A DNA stretch of 19,779 nt, taken from contig CAYZMH010000068.1 of NCBI GenBank assembly GCA_964479445.1, forward strand, positions 1 to 19,779, read 5' to 3'. Below the pieces are notes generated by a model. The model worked only from the letters and a program-made list of their open reading frames with translations, was not told the DNA's origin and searched no databases. Position 1 is the stretch's first letter. The number at the start of each line of letters is the position of its first letter. The stretch is from CAYZMH01 sp964479445. Its GTDB lineage: Bacteria; Bacteroidota; Bacteroidia; Bacteroidales; GCA-2748055. Shown in pieces: positions 9,081 through 17,443 of the stretch. Position numbers and translations under genes: made by a program.

Positions 9081-9195
9081 GGGGCACTGACCGAAGGCAT
9101 TCAGTCACTGGCTCGCCTGACCGCATCTCCCCTCTCCTGCCAAACTGCAGGATAGCGGGGCCGGGTTTCGGCCACCAATGAACAGCTCATTGTAG
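9081..9195. other. Convergent intergenic gap between CotH and GH120 genes
   Basis: The 115 bases between the two converging stop codons contain only weak dyads, such as CACTGA facing TCAGTC near 9086-9105, and no T-tract hairpin. I see no convincing intrinsic terminator for either gene, so transcripts may overlap or end by another mechanism. Confidence 0.4.
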
Positions 9196-11076
9196 TTATT
9201 TCCTCTCCCTGGGCCACACCATGATCCTGTGTTCCCCGGGGGGCAGTCCGGCAAACGGACCCGCGGCGGGGTTTTCCGGATCCCGCCTTTTCCCGAAGTA
9301 ATCCCGGTCGAGTCGAAGAGGAGTCGCATCGTAATCCTCGAAGAGTGCGCCGGGCACCTCGGCTTTGCCCAGCGTTTCGGTGGTGACGGTCGCTGTCTCT
9401 GCTCCCTGCTGGTCGGCATGAACGGTGAACTGCAATAAGACCGTATCTCCCTTTTCTGTCAGTGTCAGTCCGGGATTGGCGGGAATGACCACTGCCTCTT
9501 CCCCCCTGCAGGGTTTCGCCCCGTGGTAGTAGACATTCCCCCCGGTTTCTGGCAGCTGAGGCCGGTAGTGGTAACACTCCAGTCCGTAACTGAAGTAAAA
9601 CGGAACCCCCTCGTTGGTCTCTTCCCTGATATAGAGCGATTTTCCGCCGTTCCCGATAAACAGGTTGTTGTAGAACCGGTCATCGCCCACATAGAGGTCG
9701 TGATCCCCCACCTTCTGTGTCGTGTGGGGAATGAAATAAGGAGTGGAACGACCGTTTTCCCAGTTGCCCCATTTCCCGGCAAACAGGTTATGGGCGTAGG
9801 CCCCTCCCTGGGAGAGGTGGCGGCAGTTATCGGACAGGCAGATGTTGTGATCGATCACGAACGGACCATGGTTCACCTCCAGGTAGATATCGTGGGCATC
9901 GTTACGGTAGAGTAAATTACCGGTCACGCGCGTTCCCTGCGTCATCCAGTCCAGCCAGATACCCAGGAACCCATCGTGGATGCGGTTGTTCTTGATGAGC
10001 ATGTCAATGGGTGCATGAAACTTGATGGCAGCCATCTCAGCCCCTCCAAAACGCCGCTGGGTATGGATGTGATGGATATGGTTTCCCACCACCTTGCTGA
10101 AGGAAGCTCCCATGCTGCCGACCATTCCGGCCTGCTCGCAGTAAGAGATCTCGTTATTGCGAACGATATGGCTCCCCACCGAATCCCTGTTCCACCCGTT
10201 ATTCCGGGCCCTGTCGATCGATTCCAGGTAAGCCGCCGCGGTGGCTTCCATGTTATCGTATTCATCCCCGTACTTTCCAAGGGAAATTCCCACATTGATG
10301 GAGTGGGAGATCTCGTTGTTTTCGATGATCCACCCCTTGCTCCAGCGGGTTCCGATCAGGGCCATCTGCTCGGCCGTTGGCGGGGCCCAGGACGGAGCTG
10401 CATGGCGCATGGCAAATCCCCGCACCGTGATGTAGTTGGTGAATGGTTTTTCGGGGTAGAACACAGTCTGCCGCACATTGATCTCTGTCAGGTGCTCACG
10501 CGGATCCATTGATCCGAATGCAGCCCGGAGGATGGTAGAATCTTCGTCAACCCGGGCAAACCAGGATTTTTTATCCAGGGTATCCAGGGCCCTCCGGGAA
10601 GCTGCCTCGAAGAGCCACTCCCCGTCGATATAAACACAGCCTGTATGATGCTTACGACCCTTCGGATTGAACCAGTTCCCCTCCACCTCGTCGGCAAAGG
10701 GGTTAAAATCCCCGAACAGGGTATTGGGGATCGTGGTTTTCCAGGTCCCGGAGTCCTCCCTCATCCAATTCCCGACCACCTCCGAACCCCTGATCTCCAC
10801 CTTCTCCCCTTCCGCAGCCTGGTAGGTGATCCGTTGCTCATCGGACAGGCCGCCCCGGGGTGGGCTGACCTCCTCGCGGTAGATCCCTTCATGCACAATA
10901 ATGCGATCCCCGGGATGAGCGGCATGAGCTGCCCGTTGAATCGTTAAGAAGGGGGAGGTAGCCGTCCCCCGGTTGTCATCACTCCCTTTTTTGGAAACAT
11001 GGTAAGTCTCATTTCCCTGCGTGCAGCCGGTCAGGATAAAGGCGGTAAGCAGAATTGAAATGGTGATACGTTTCAT
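9196..11076 (-). CDS. GH120-family beta-xylosidase-like lipoprotein
   Basis: Probable exo-acting beta-xylosidase releasing xylose from the non-reducing end of xylo-oligosaccharides. The 626 residues begin with a lipoprotein signal (lipobox LTGC, Cys18). Residue 25 onward (YHVSKKGSDDNRGT, IVHEGIYREEV, ITYQAAEGEKVEIRGSE) follows closely the GH120 enzyme XylC of Thermoanaerobacterium saccharolyticum as I recall it. The body is a right-handed parallel beta-helix with recurring short N-N-x-I turns (IENNEISHS, VRNNEISYC, IKNNRIHDG). The residues matching XylC's reported nucleophile and acid/base are both present: Asp376 in GIWLDW and Glu400 in IYLEVNHGP. The length is close to XylC. The lipid anchor puts it in the periplasm or on the outer membrane, unlike a cytoplasmic enzyme. 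It lies 41 bp downstream of the GH2 gene, probably cotranscribed. Activity on another pentoside cannot be excluded. Confidence 0.9.
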   Translation of the reverse strand: MKRITISILLTAFILTGCTQGNETYHVSKKGSDDNRGTATSPFLTIQRAAHAAHPGDRIIVHEGIYREEVSPPRGGLSDEQRITYQAAEGEKVEIRGSEVVGNWMREDSGTWKTTIPNTLFGDFNPFADEVEGNWFNPKGRKHHTGCVYIDGEWLFEAASRRALDTLDKKSWFARVDEDSTILRAAFGSMDPREHLTEINVRQTVFYPEKPFTNYITVRGFAMRHAAPSWAPPTAEQMALIGTRWSKGWIIENNEISHSINVGISLGKYGDEYDNMEATAAAYLESIDRARNNGWNRDSVGSHIVRNNEISYCEQAGMVGSMGASFSKVVGNHIHHIHTQRRFGGAEMAAIKFHAPIDMLIKNNRIHDGFLGIWLDWMTQGTRVTGNLLYRNDAHDIYLEVNHGPFVIDHNICLSDNCRHLSQGGAYAHNLFAGKWGNWENGRSTPYFIPHTTQKVGDHDLYVGDDRFYNNLFIGNGGKSLYIREETNEGVPFYFSYGLECYHYRPQLPETGGNVYYHGAKPCRGEEAVVIPANPGLTLTEKGDTVLLQFTVHADQQGAETATVTTETLGKAEVPGALFEDYDATPLRLDRDYFGKRRDPENPAAGPFAGLPPGEHRIMVWPRERK

Positions 11077-11117
11077 ATCTTCTACATATTATACGTTAAT
11101 TGATCCGGGTCTTCTCC

Positions 11118-14100
11118 TTATTGCGCTTCCCTGCGGTCCACGGTGGTTTTGATCTTTTTCATGAATTCCGGTTTGTTGGAGGTAAAGCGGATCCTGCATT
11201 TCCAGTCCCCTCTCCCCTGTCCCACCTTGATCAGCACATGGTTCCACCCCTTTTCCAGGGGGATACCCTGGTAGACATCTTCCACGTAGCCGTTTTCTTC
11301 CAGGTAAGAAGCAACCGGGTTCCCGTTAATGCTCAATGCAATGGCATCGTCCACCCCCACATGCATATCGATACGGGGGAGTCCGGGTTCGATCAACAGG
11401 TCGGTGAGGGAGCGCGGACTGTACATCCAGAAGCTGAGGTAAACCGATGCATAATTGGAATGCTGCATGGGTTGCCTGAGAAAATCAAACACTCCGTCTT
11501 CACCCGCCGAGAGGATGTCCCAGTATTTGCCCTGTGTAAGGGTTCCGATATGGACCCGGGTAAACTCCTCATCGGTAAGGGGGGCGTAATCGAAGACACT
11601 TTCTATTTCCCGGCTGTCGTTTTTCACCGAACCGTAGAAATTAACATTCCTGAGTACCCCGTCCTGATCCACCGCTTCAGGTATTTCGCTTATGGTTCCT
11701 TCAAAGGACCCACCCAAATTCCCGATCATGGTTCGCACCAGCGGGCGGGCCTGCTCACCCAGACGGAAAAAATCGACCGTGGAGACCAGGATCTCCCCGT
11801 CCCCGTATGGGTATCTGGCCATCACATGACCCACCGGTTTCTCCTCCCGCTCACTGCGTATCACCCGGGCGGTTTTCACCGTCTCGGGCTGGTAGTTCCA
11901 GGTATGCCAGTCGGTCTTGCATGCTTTCAGCAGGACCTGTGATTCGTCCACCCAGGCTCCTCCCATGGATACCGTGGAAACCGGTTTCCGGGTAAGTTCC
12001 GAGAAGTAGAGGCTGGCATTGCTCTGGCCGTTCAGGATCGCATGTTCATCCTCCACGATATAACTATGGGCAGGACGCTCAAAGAATGTCACGCTGCTGC
12101 CGGTCAGTTTTTCAATCAGTTCCCCGCTCTTTTCCCCTGCACCCCATACCAGGAGGGTACTCCCGTTGATAAGGGCATTTTCCAGTTCAGCCACCTGTTC
12201 GGGGGTGGCTTCCGGGGGAAAGGAGCCATCCACCAGGATCAGCTGGCGGGATGAGGCAGTAAGGGGATGAAAGGTGAGTCCCAGCTCAGCGAACCGGTTT
12301 TTCACCCCGCCGGGTTGGGAGGAGAGCCAGGCTGTTTCCAGGGACCGGCTCCGCCTGCCGGTCACCACCCGGTTATTCACCGGGTGTCCCCACCGGTTGG
12401 GGATCTGCTCATATTCACCGGAAAATGCAGCCCGCACGGCATTAAAGAGCGGCCACGGGTCGTACAGCGGCAGGGTTGGATCGTATCCCGGGTTAAAGGT
12501 AGTGGCATACGGACCCAGCCGTTCGGGTTGATAGCCGGGTTCTCCTTCGGTATACCCGGGAAAGAAGATCCCATCTTCCAGGGTAGGGGCCCGGCCGGTA
12601 TGTTGTAGTCCGAGTGGAAGCGGTTTCACCCCGTACCAGGCCAGGTTAAAGATGGAAGCATAGGATGCATCCAGTTCCCGTTGTTTACTGATCAGTTCAA
12701 AGGCCTCCCCGGCGAGTCCTTCCATCCTCCCCTGCTGGGATTCATAGGCCCGGTCGCCGTTGATCTCCGCCACCTGGGCCGGGGTTCCGTAGTAGGCCAT
12801 TCCGGTTTCACCGATGCCCCAGGGTTTCCCCTGTTCCGACCAGCGCAGCAGTTCGCGTTCGCCGCCGTAATGACCGATCACCGTGGGCAGGTCGGTCTTT
12901 GCCTGGGTCTCCCCGTCGCCGGAGATCCATGATCGTGTGGGGTCGGTCTCCCGGGCAATGGCCACCCACCTGTTGATCTCCTGTATATTGCGTCTGACCA
13001 GTTTTTGCGGGGCATTGAACACATGCTTGGTTATCGGGAGTGTCTCATTGCATACGCTCCAGCCGAAGACAGAAGGGTGATTCCGGTCCCGGAGGATCAT
13101 TCCGCGCACATGCCGGCGGCAACTCTCCCAGTAGCGGTCGGAATCGATCTTCGGTCCGCCGTCACTCGACCAGATCGCGGTTTCATCCAGCACGCAGATC
13201 CCCATCTCATCGGCCATCTCCAGGTAGAAACGGGGAAAGACCTGGGCATGCAGCCTTACGGCGTTGGCATTGGCATCCTGCAGCATCCGGTACCAGGCCC
13301 AGGCGTAGCGGCGTGTCATCTGGGGAACCCCCATGAAGTGCCAGGAGTCCCCTCTCAGTTTTATCGGTTGGCCATTCAGGTAAAGGTTCGTTCCGTGTAC
13401 ACGGAACTGCCGCCAGCCAAAGCGCGTGTAATCGGTATCCAGCGTGGTTTCTCCCTGTTTAACATCCAGCAGGAGGCCATAGAGATCGGGGTGACCGGGC
13501 CCCCAGGGGTCCAGTGCCCCGTTCACCTTTGATGCAAGGATCACGGTGCTGGTATCGCCGGGGCCGAGCAGGGTGGCCGGTGCGCTGAAGGAGAGGGCTT
13601 TTTCGCCCAGGGTCCAGTTTACTTCAGGTGCGGACTGCACGGTATTCCCGCTGTGGTTAATCCACCGCTTCACCTGTGCTTCCAGCTTCACCCTGGCAGG
13701 CTCAGAGGTGGTGTTGGTAAGGGTCACTTCCACTTCCAGTTCATCGCGATTCACCCGGGGCTTAATGTAGGTACCGGTAATATGCAGCGGGGGAAGTTTC
13801 TGCAGGTAGACATCCTGCCAGATTCCGGCTATGAAGATCCCCCAGAAGGAACCGGCCACGTAGGTCCTGCGTCCGTAATCCCCGGGGTCGTTAAGGAGGC
13901 TCCCGTGGGCAACCCACAGCGTGATTTCGGCCTTCTCCCCCGCCTCCAGGTAATCGGTCACATCGAACGAAAAGGGCAGGAAAGAGTCGAAATGGTCTCC
14001 CACCACCCTGCCATTGACCAGCAGCCTGGCATACCCGGCCACCGCTTCAAAATGGAGAATGACCCGGTTCCCCGACCAGTCGGCAGGTACGCTCACCTCT

Positions 14101-14483
14101 TTTCTCAGCCAGCCGGCCTTCACCCTGTTCCAGTGTTCGGGGTAGGAAGGGAAACTGCGGAAATCACCTCCTGTTCCGTTGGTGAAACCATTTACATTCC
14201 AGGGAGAGGGGACTTTTACCCGTACCTTTTCCCAGTTCTTACCGGCGGGAATCGATTGGTTACGGATCTCCCGGAAGGAGCTATTTTCCGGCAGGTCGAC
14301 AGGCATGAATTGCCAGCGCCCGTTCAGGCACACTTCATCGCGCAGGGGCTTTTCCACCTCTTTTACAAGTCCTTCGTGGGGAGCAAAATCCAGGGCAGAG
14401 GAGATTTCCTGGGAGTGAGCCGCCAGGGAAGATCCCAGGAGCCAGAGGCTGGTAAAAAGGATTGCAGGTTTTTTCATGGCCAT
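11118..14483 (-). CDS. GH2-family glycoside hydrolase, multidomain, periplasmic
   Basis: Exo-acting beta-glycosidase of family GH2; the sugar is not clear (beta-galactosidase, beta-glucuronidase and beta-xylosidase types are possible). It has 1121 residues. A signal peptide without lipobox (ends AAHSQ, about residue 25) suggests the periplasm; Met3 (MKKPAILF, 14477) may be the true start. Domains: GH2 sugar-binding jelly roll (about 45-230; VCLNGRWQF, HFEAVAGYARLLVNG), Ig-like domain (about 235-355), TIM barrel (about 360-640). Candidate acid/base is Glu480 in WSVCNE and candidate nucleophile Glu559 in GIGETGMAYYG. Beyond the barrel, about 730-940 contains a Rossmann-like region resembling glutamine-amidotransferase/trimerisation domains (LILVDGSFPPEATPEQVAEL; YGDGEILVSTVDFF), and the C-terminus is a beta-sandwich-like module (KGWNHVLIKVGQGRGDWKCRIRF). 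It is first in the minus-strand pair with GH120, probably expressed from the 170-base gap upstream. Confidence 0.88.
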   Translation of the reverse strand: MAMKKPAILFTSLWLLGSSLAAHSQEISSALDFAPHEGLVKEVEKPLRDEVCLNGRWQFMPVDLPENSSFREIRNQSIPAGKNWEKVRVKVPSPWNVNGFTNGTGGDFRSFPSYPEHWNRVKAGWLRKEVSVPADWSGNRVILHFEAVAGYARLLVNGRVVGDHFDSFLPFSFDVTDYLEAGEKAEITLWVAHGSLLNDPGDYGRRTYVAGSFWGIFIAGIWQDVYLQKLPPLHITGTYIKPRVNRDELEVEVTLTNTTSEPARVKLEAQVKRWINHSGNTVQSAPEVNWTLGEKALSFSAPATLLGPGDTSTVILASKVNGALDPWGPGHPDLYGLLLDVKQGETTLDTDYTRFGWRQFRVHGTNLYLNGQPIKLRGDSWHFMGVPQMTRRYAWAWYRMLQDANANAVRLHAQVFPRFYLEMADEMGICVLDETAIWSSDGGPKIDSDRYWESCRRHVRGMILRDRNHPSVFGWSVCNETLPITKHVFNAPQKLVRRNIQEINRWVAIARETDPTRSWISGDGETQAKTDLPTVIGHYGGERELLRWSEQGKPWGIGETGMAYYGTPAQVAEINGDRAYESQQGRMEGLAGEAFELISKQRELDASYASIFNLAWYGVKPLPLGLQHTGRAPTLEDGIFFPGYTEGEPGYQPERLGPYATTFNPGYDPTLPLYDPWPLFNAVRAAFSGEYEQIPNRWGHPVNNRVVTGRRSRSLETAWLSSQPGGVKNRFAELGLTFHPLTASSRQLILVDGSFPPEATPEQVAELENALINGSTLLVWGAGEKSGELIEKLTGSSVTFFERPAHSYIVEDEHAILNGQSNASLYFSELTRKPVSTVSMGGAWVDESQVLLKACKTDWHTWNYQPETVKTARVIRSEREEKPVGHVMARYPYGDGEILVSTVDFFRLGEQARPLVRTMIGNLGGSFEGTISEIPEAVDQDGVLRNVNFYGSVKNDSREIESVFDYAPLTDEEFTRVHIGTLTQGKYWDILSAGEDGVFDFLRQPMQHSNYASVYLSFWMYSPRSLTDLLIEPGLPRIDMHVGVDDAIALSINGNPVASYLEENGYVEDVYQGIPLEKGWNHVLIKVGQGRGDWKCRIRFTSNKPEFMKKIKTTVDRREAQ

Positions 14484-14658
14484 TCTATTTTTATTTTCTA
14501 CCTGGATAATGCCGTGATGGTTTGAATTTTTCAGCAGATTCTGTTCCCCATCAACGGGTCATCTGCCAGGAATCCCTGTGGCAACCATAAAAACTACTCC
14601 GTCGGAATTCATTGTCCGTTAATGTGAATCAGCATCCCGTGACATCATCCAATCTAGC

Positions 14659-14690
14659 AAAAAAAAAGCCGCCCCGGGTGGAGCGGCCTT
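14659..14690 (-). terminator. Intrinsic terminator of the minus-strand T9SS gene
   Basis: On the minus strand, an eight-position stem with one mismatch (GCCGC.CC at 14668-14675 pairs with GG.GCGGC at 14680-14687) around a four-base loop is followed by nine T residues (A-run at 14659-14667 on the plus strand). It begins about 20 bases past the stop codon of the 14710-15684 gene and separates that gene from the GH2-GH120 pair. Confidence 0.85.
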
Positions 14691-14709
14691 AAAAAAGTTC
14701 CTAAAACGA

Positions 14710-15684
14710 TTACTCTATGATAAACTTATCGACAAACTGCTTGTTGTCGCTCTTTGCTTTCATCAGGTAGAGTCCGGGCTTAAGACCTTCCACGTTCACC
14801 TGGGATACCTGGCTTTCGCGGATAACAAGCTGACCGGTGAGGGAATATACCATCACATCGGCAACCATATCGTCCTGCAGGTATACCACGTGGGAAGCAG
14901 GATTCGGATAGACGCTGAACTCCTGTTCGGGAGCAATGAAATTTTCGGTACCTACCGTGGTGGAGGACTTCACGATGGTGGTGGTGTCTTCGCCGGAGAC
15001 CCGCCACTCGATGATCGGCTCTTCACCGCCGCCTTCAGCAGTGAGTTTACCGGCATTCATCAGGTCGGTCAATGCAGCTTTCATGTCCTGGCTGACAACG
15101 ATCATACCACCTGTCACATCAATGAAGCCGTTCTGATTCACAGCAACAGTGTCTGCTTCAATCAAACCGCCAGCGGTTATATAAACTTCCGCTGTCCAGT
15201 CGGGGGTGTCATCATGATTTACCGTAAACTCGGGAGTTCTCAACGTACCGGCTACTTCCAGGATCACTGTACTGGGCGCATTTGCAGCAACCAGTCCCAC
15301 ATGGAACCGGTGTGAGGAATTGACCACACCCCCTGCTTCGATGATCATCTCGGCATTGGCATTGTATCCAACGGTGGACCAGGCACCCTCATCATGGGTA
15401 GTAAGCACTCCGCCGTCAGCAATCTTCAGCAGGGAACCGTCGTTGTTGTCCCCCATTACCAGTTGCTTGACATGTCCTGAATCACTCAGGATACAATCGG
15501 CGGCCGTAGGCACGTTGAACACTGTTTTTGTTACCTCTTCGGGAACACCATTGGTCCAAGCGGTGTCAACATCCCAGCCGGCTTCAGCAGCCACTGATTT
15601 TTCCAGCTTCCAAACACTGTTCTGGGCAAACAGGGTAAAACTTGCAAAAGCAAGCAATACCATTAATGCGTAATTCTTTCTCAT
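14710..15684 (-). CDS. Secreted T9SS cargo protein of unknown function, beta-helix-like
   Basis: A 324-residue exported protein with no recognised enzymatic domain. Residues 1-21 form a signal peptide (LAFASFTLFAQ). About 45-215 is a run of short beta-strand segments with glycine turns (LLKIADGGVLTT, MIIEAGGVVNSS, VILEVAGTLRT, GGLIEADTVAVNQNGFIDVTGG), the pattern of autotransporter-like or pectate-lyase-like beta-helices, but with no catalytic motif that I can see. A linker (about 220-254) leads to a type A T9SS sorting domain at 255-324 (FSVYPNPASHVVYL, GLYLMKAKSDN, ending FIIE). It therefore probably ends on the cell surface or in the medium. Base use appears somewhat less GC-rich than in neighbouring enzymes. 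Its own terminator and divergent upstream region suggest independent control. It might bind substrate or serve as a surface scaffold; this is conjecture. Confidence 0.85.
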   Translation of the reverse strand: MRKNYALMVLLAFASFTLFAQNSVWKLEKSVAAEAGWDVDTAWTNGVPEEVTKTVFNVPTAADCILSDSGHVKQLVMGDNNDGSLLKIADGGVLTTHDEGAWSTVGYNANAEMIIEAGGVVNSSHRFHVGLVAANAPSTVILEVAGTLRTPEFTVNHDDTPDWTAEVYITAGGLIEADTVAVNQNGFIDVTGGMIVVSQDMKAALTDLMNAGKLTAEGGGEEPIIEWRVSGEDTTTIVKSSTTVGTENFIAPEQEFSVYPNPASHVVYLQDDMVADVMVYSLTGQLVIRESQVSQVNVEGLKPGLYLMKAKSDNKQFVDKFIIE

Positions 15685-16050
15685 AAGATGTAGTTTTTAG
15701 TGAATATTAAAATAAAATATCAGGTGGTAATTTAAGATGGGGTAATTAAAATGATATTAATCATGAATTAACAGAACATTAATCAGGGGGGAGCATCCGC
15801 GTAATTTTTTTCTTTTCGCAACATAGGATGCTTCGGGTGAATTTTTTGTATCACGCTGATTTTCTGATGCTTTATTAGTAATCATCATTTCGCCTGCCCG
15901 TGAACCCCGGAGAAAAATAAAGATTTTTAGTCCGGATTTTTTCTTCCCCGGGATATGCATTAATCGAAGATTAATCTCCTGTTAAGGTTTCGTTATTTGA
16001 CAATCGGTACATTTAATGTGTATATTATCAGACCCTAAAAATTAAAAACT
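15685..16050. other. Divergent AT-rich intergenic region with repeated ATTAATC
   Basis: This 366-base region lies between the divergently transcribed T9SS gene and GH71/99-like gene and must hold both promoters. The heptamer ATTAATC occurs four times on the plus strand (15756-15762, 15778-15784, 15959-15965, 15970-15976), the last two 11 bases apart and forming ATTAAT-CGAAG-ATTAAT. A 67-codon minus frame at 15757-15960 has no signal peptide or family features and is judged non-coding. Confidence 0.55.
15996..16028 (+). promoter_or_regulatory. Candidate Bacteroidota promoter for the GH71/99-like gene
   Basis: TTTG at 15996-15999 is followed, after a 21-base spacer, by TATATTAT at 16021-16028. 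This approximates the Bacteroidota -33 TTTG / -7 TAnnTTTG pair, with the last two bases of the -7 element unmatched. The implied transcript would start near 16035 and have a short A-rich leader before the ATG at 16051. Motif inference only. Confidence 0.4.
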
Positions 16051-17340
16051 ATGAAGAGGATCGTATTACTGCTTGCCATCAGTCTGCCCATGCTGGTGCA
16101 GGCACAGGAAACCGGAAAGAAACCCCTTTATCCAAGCTACAAAGGCCTGGTGATGTGTGGTTACCAGGGGTGGTTCAGGGCCGATGGTGATAATGCCGAC
16201 CGGGGATGGGGGCATTATGGCCGGGGGAACAAATTTGATGCAGAACACAATACCATTGATATATGGCCGGATGTGCGGGAATATGAAAAGACTTATGAAA
16301 CCGCTTTCACATATCCCGACGGAACCCCGGCCGAGGTGTTCAGTTCCCTGGATGAAAGCACCACGGATCTCCATTTCCAGTGGATGAAGGAGTATGGTAT
16401 TGACGGTGTCTTTATGCAGCGGTTTTACGGTGTGACCCGGGGTGGAGAACGCAGGGAGGAACAGGATCATATCCTGCGCAACGCATTCGAAGCATCGCAA
16501 AAGCATGAGCGGGCCATCGCGGTGATGTATGATCTGTCGGGTCTCCGGCCCGGAAGGGACGATTGCTCCCGGGTGATCGAAGACTGGAAGCACCTGGTGG
16601 ATAATATGAAGGTAAAAAATTTCGGGGAGAAGCAAACCTACCTCCACCACCGGGGCAAACCGCTGGTTACCATCTGGGGTGTTGGGTTCCCCGACCGTCC
16701 CTATGATATCCGGAAGATCGGACTCAACCGGCTGATCGACTTTCTCAAAAACGACCCGGTCTACGGTGGATGTTCGGTCATGCTGGGCGTACCCACTCAC
16801 TTCCGGGAATTGAACAAAGACTGCTTGCCCGATCCCTACCTGCATGAACTGATCGAAAGTGCCGACATCGTTCTTCCATGGATGGTACAGCGCTTTACCC
16901 CGCTGGTTCATAAACCCATGGATCACCTGCGTGATCATATCATGGCGGACATTAAATGGACCCGCGAACGCGGGGTGGATTATGCCCCGATCGCCTATCC
17001 CGGCTTCAGCTGGAGAAATCTCTCCCTGGCCAACCCCGACCTGGCAAGATACACGGCATACGGCGCCATTCCCCGCCTGGGTGGCCGGTTCTTCTGGGAT
17101 CAGCTGGTGACCATGGTGAATGCCGGGGCGGAAATGATCTACGTCGCCATGTTCGATGAGGTCGACGAGGGCACCGCGATCTTCAAGGTATCCGACAATC
17201 CGCCCAACAGTGATGAAGCACATTTTCTCGACAACGACGGCATGCCGTCGGATCACTACCTCTACCTGACCGGACAGGGAGCTAAAATGCTCCGCAAAGA
17301 GATCCCGGTGCAGCAGGAAATGCCGGTGCAGGAGAAGTAG
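16051..17340 (+). CDS. GH71/99-like glycoside hydrolase
   Basis: A 429-residue exported protein of the GH71/99-like group that is often annotated in Bacteroidota as putative xylosidase/arabinosidase. Residues 1-19 are a signal peptide (PMLVQAQ) without lipobox, so it is probably periplasmic. The TIM-barrel-like body opens with YKGLVMCGYQGWF (about 30-42) and HFQWMKEYGIDGVFMQRF (about 108-125). Near the C-terminus AMFDEVDEGTAIF places Glu370 and Glu373 in an E-x-x-E arrangement that lines up with NEWHEGTQI of GH99 endo-alpha-mannosidases and mannanases, whose two glutamates are catalytic. Family membership is fairly safe, but the substrate is not: GH99 enzymes act on alpha-mannosides, whereas the neighbours here suggest a pentose-rich glycan. 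A small tail (VQQEMPVQEK) follows the barrel. A candidate promoter precedes it and GH43 follows 103 bp later, perhaps on the same transcript. Confidence 0.82.
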   Translation: MKRIVLLLAISLPMLVQAQETGKKPLYPSYKGLVMCGYQGWFRADGDNADRGWGHYGRGNKFDAEHNTIDIWPDVREYEKTYETAFTYPDGTPAEVFSSLDESTTDLHFQWMKEYGIDGVFMQRFYGVTRGGERREEQDHILRNAFEASQKHERAIAVMYDLSGLRPGRDDCSRVIEDWKHLVDNMKVKNFGEKQTYLHHRGKPLVTIWGVGFPDRPYDIRKIGLNRLIDFLKNDPVYGGCSVMLGVPTHFRELNKDCLPDPYLHELIESADIVLPWMVQRFTPLVHKPMDHLRDHIMADIKWTRERGVDYAPIAYPGFSWRNLSLANPDLARYTAYGAIPRLGGRFFWDQLVTMVNAGAEMIYVAMFDEVDEGTAIFKVSDNPPNSDEAHFLDNDGMPSDHYLYLTGQGAKMLRKEIPVQQEMPVQEK

Positions 17341-17361
17341 GATCATAGCAATCCATACGGA

Positions 17362-17429
17362 CAAGCCTCCCGGACGGCGCCCCCGGATCCTGCCGTCCGT
17401 GTATTGGCTTGCCGGATCATTATAATGAT
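17362..17429 (+). other. Nested hairpin and 14-bp palindrome between GH71/99-like and GH43 genes
   Basis: CGGACGGC (17371-17378) pairs perfectly with GCCGTCCG (17392-17399), and outside it CAAGCC (17362-17367) pairs with GGCTTG (17406-17411). Just downstream lies the perfect palindrome ATCATTATAATGAT (17416-17429). No T-tract follows, so this is not a classic terminator; it could be an RNA stability or processing element between two cotranscribed genes, with the palindrome a possible operator. Confidence 0.5.
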
Positions 17430-17443
17430 AGTAAAAGGCCCGC

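Noticed and set aside
13653..14525. Plus-strand open frame of 290 codons opposite the GH2 N-terminus
   Set aside because: It is antisense to the GH2 sugar-binding domain, has no signal peptide or family features, and runs into the promoter region.
15757..15960. 67-codon minus-strand frame in the divergent intergenic region
   Set aside because: It is basic and low-complexity, with no domain, and overlaps the region expected to hold promoters.
17421..17426. TATAAT as a sigma-70 type -10 box for GH43
   Set aside because: Bacteroidota use the TAnnTTTG/TTTG promoter type; the hexamer is part of a palindrome and has no -35 partner.
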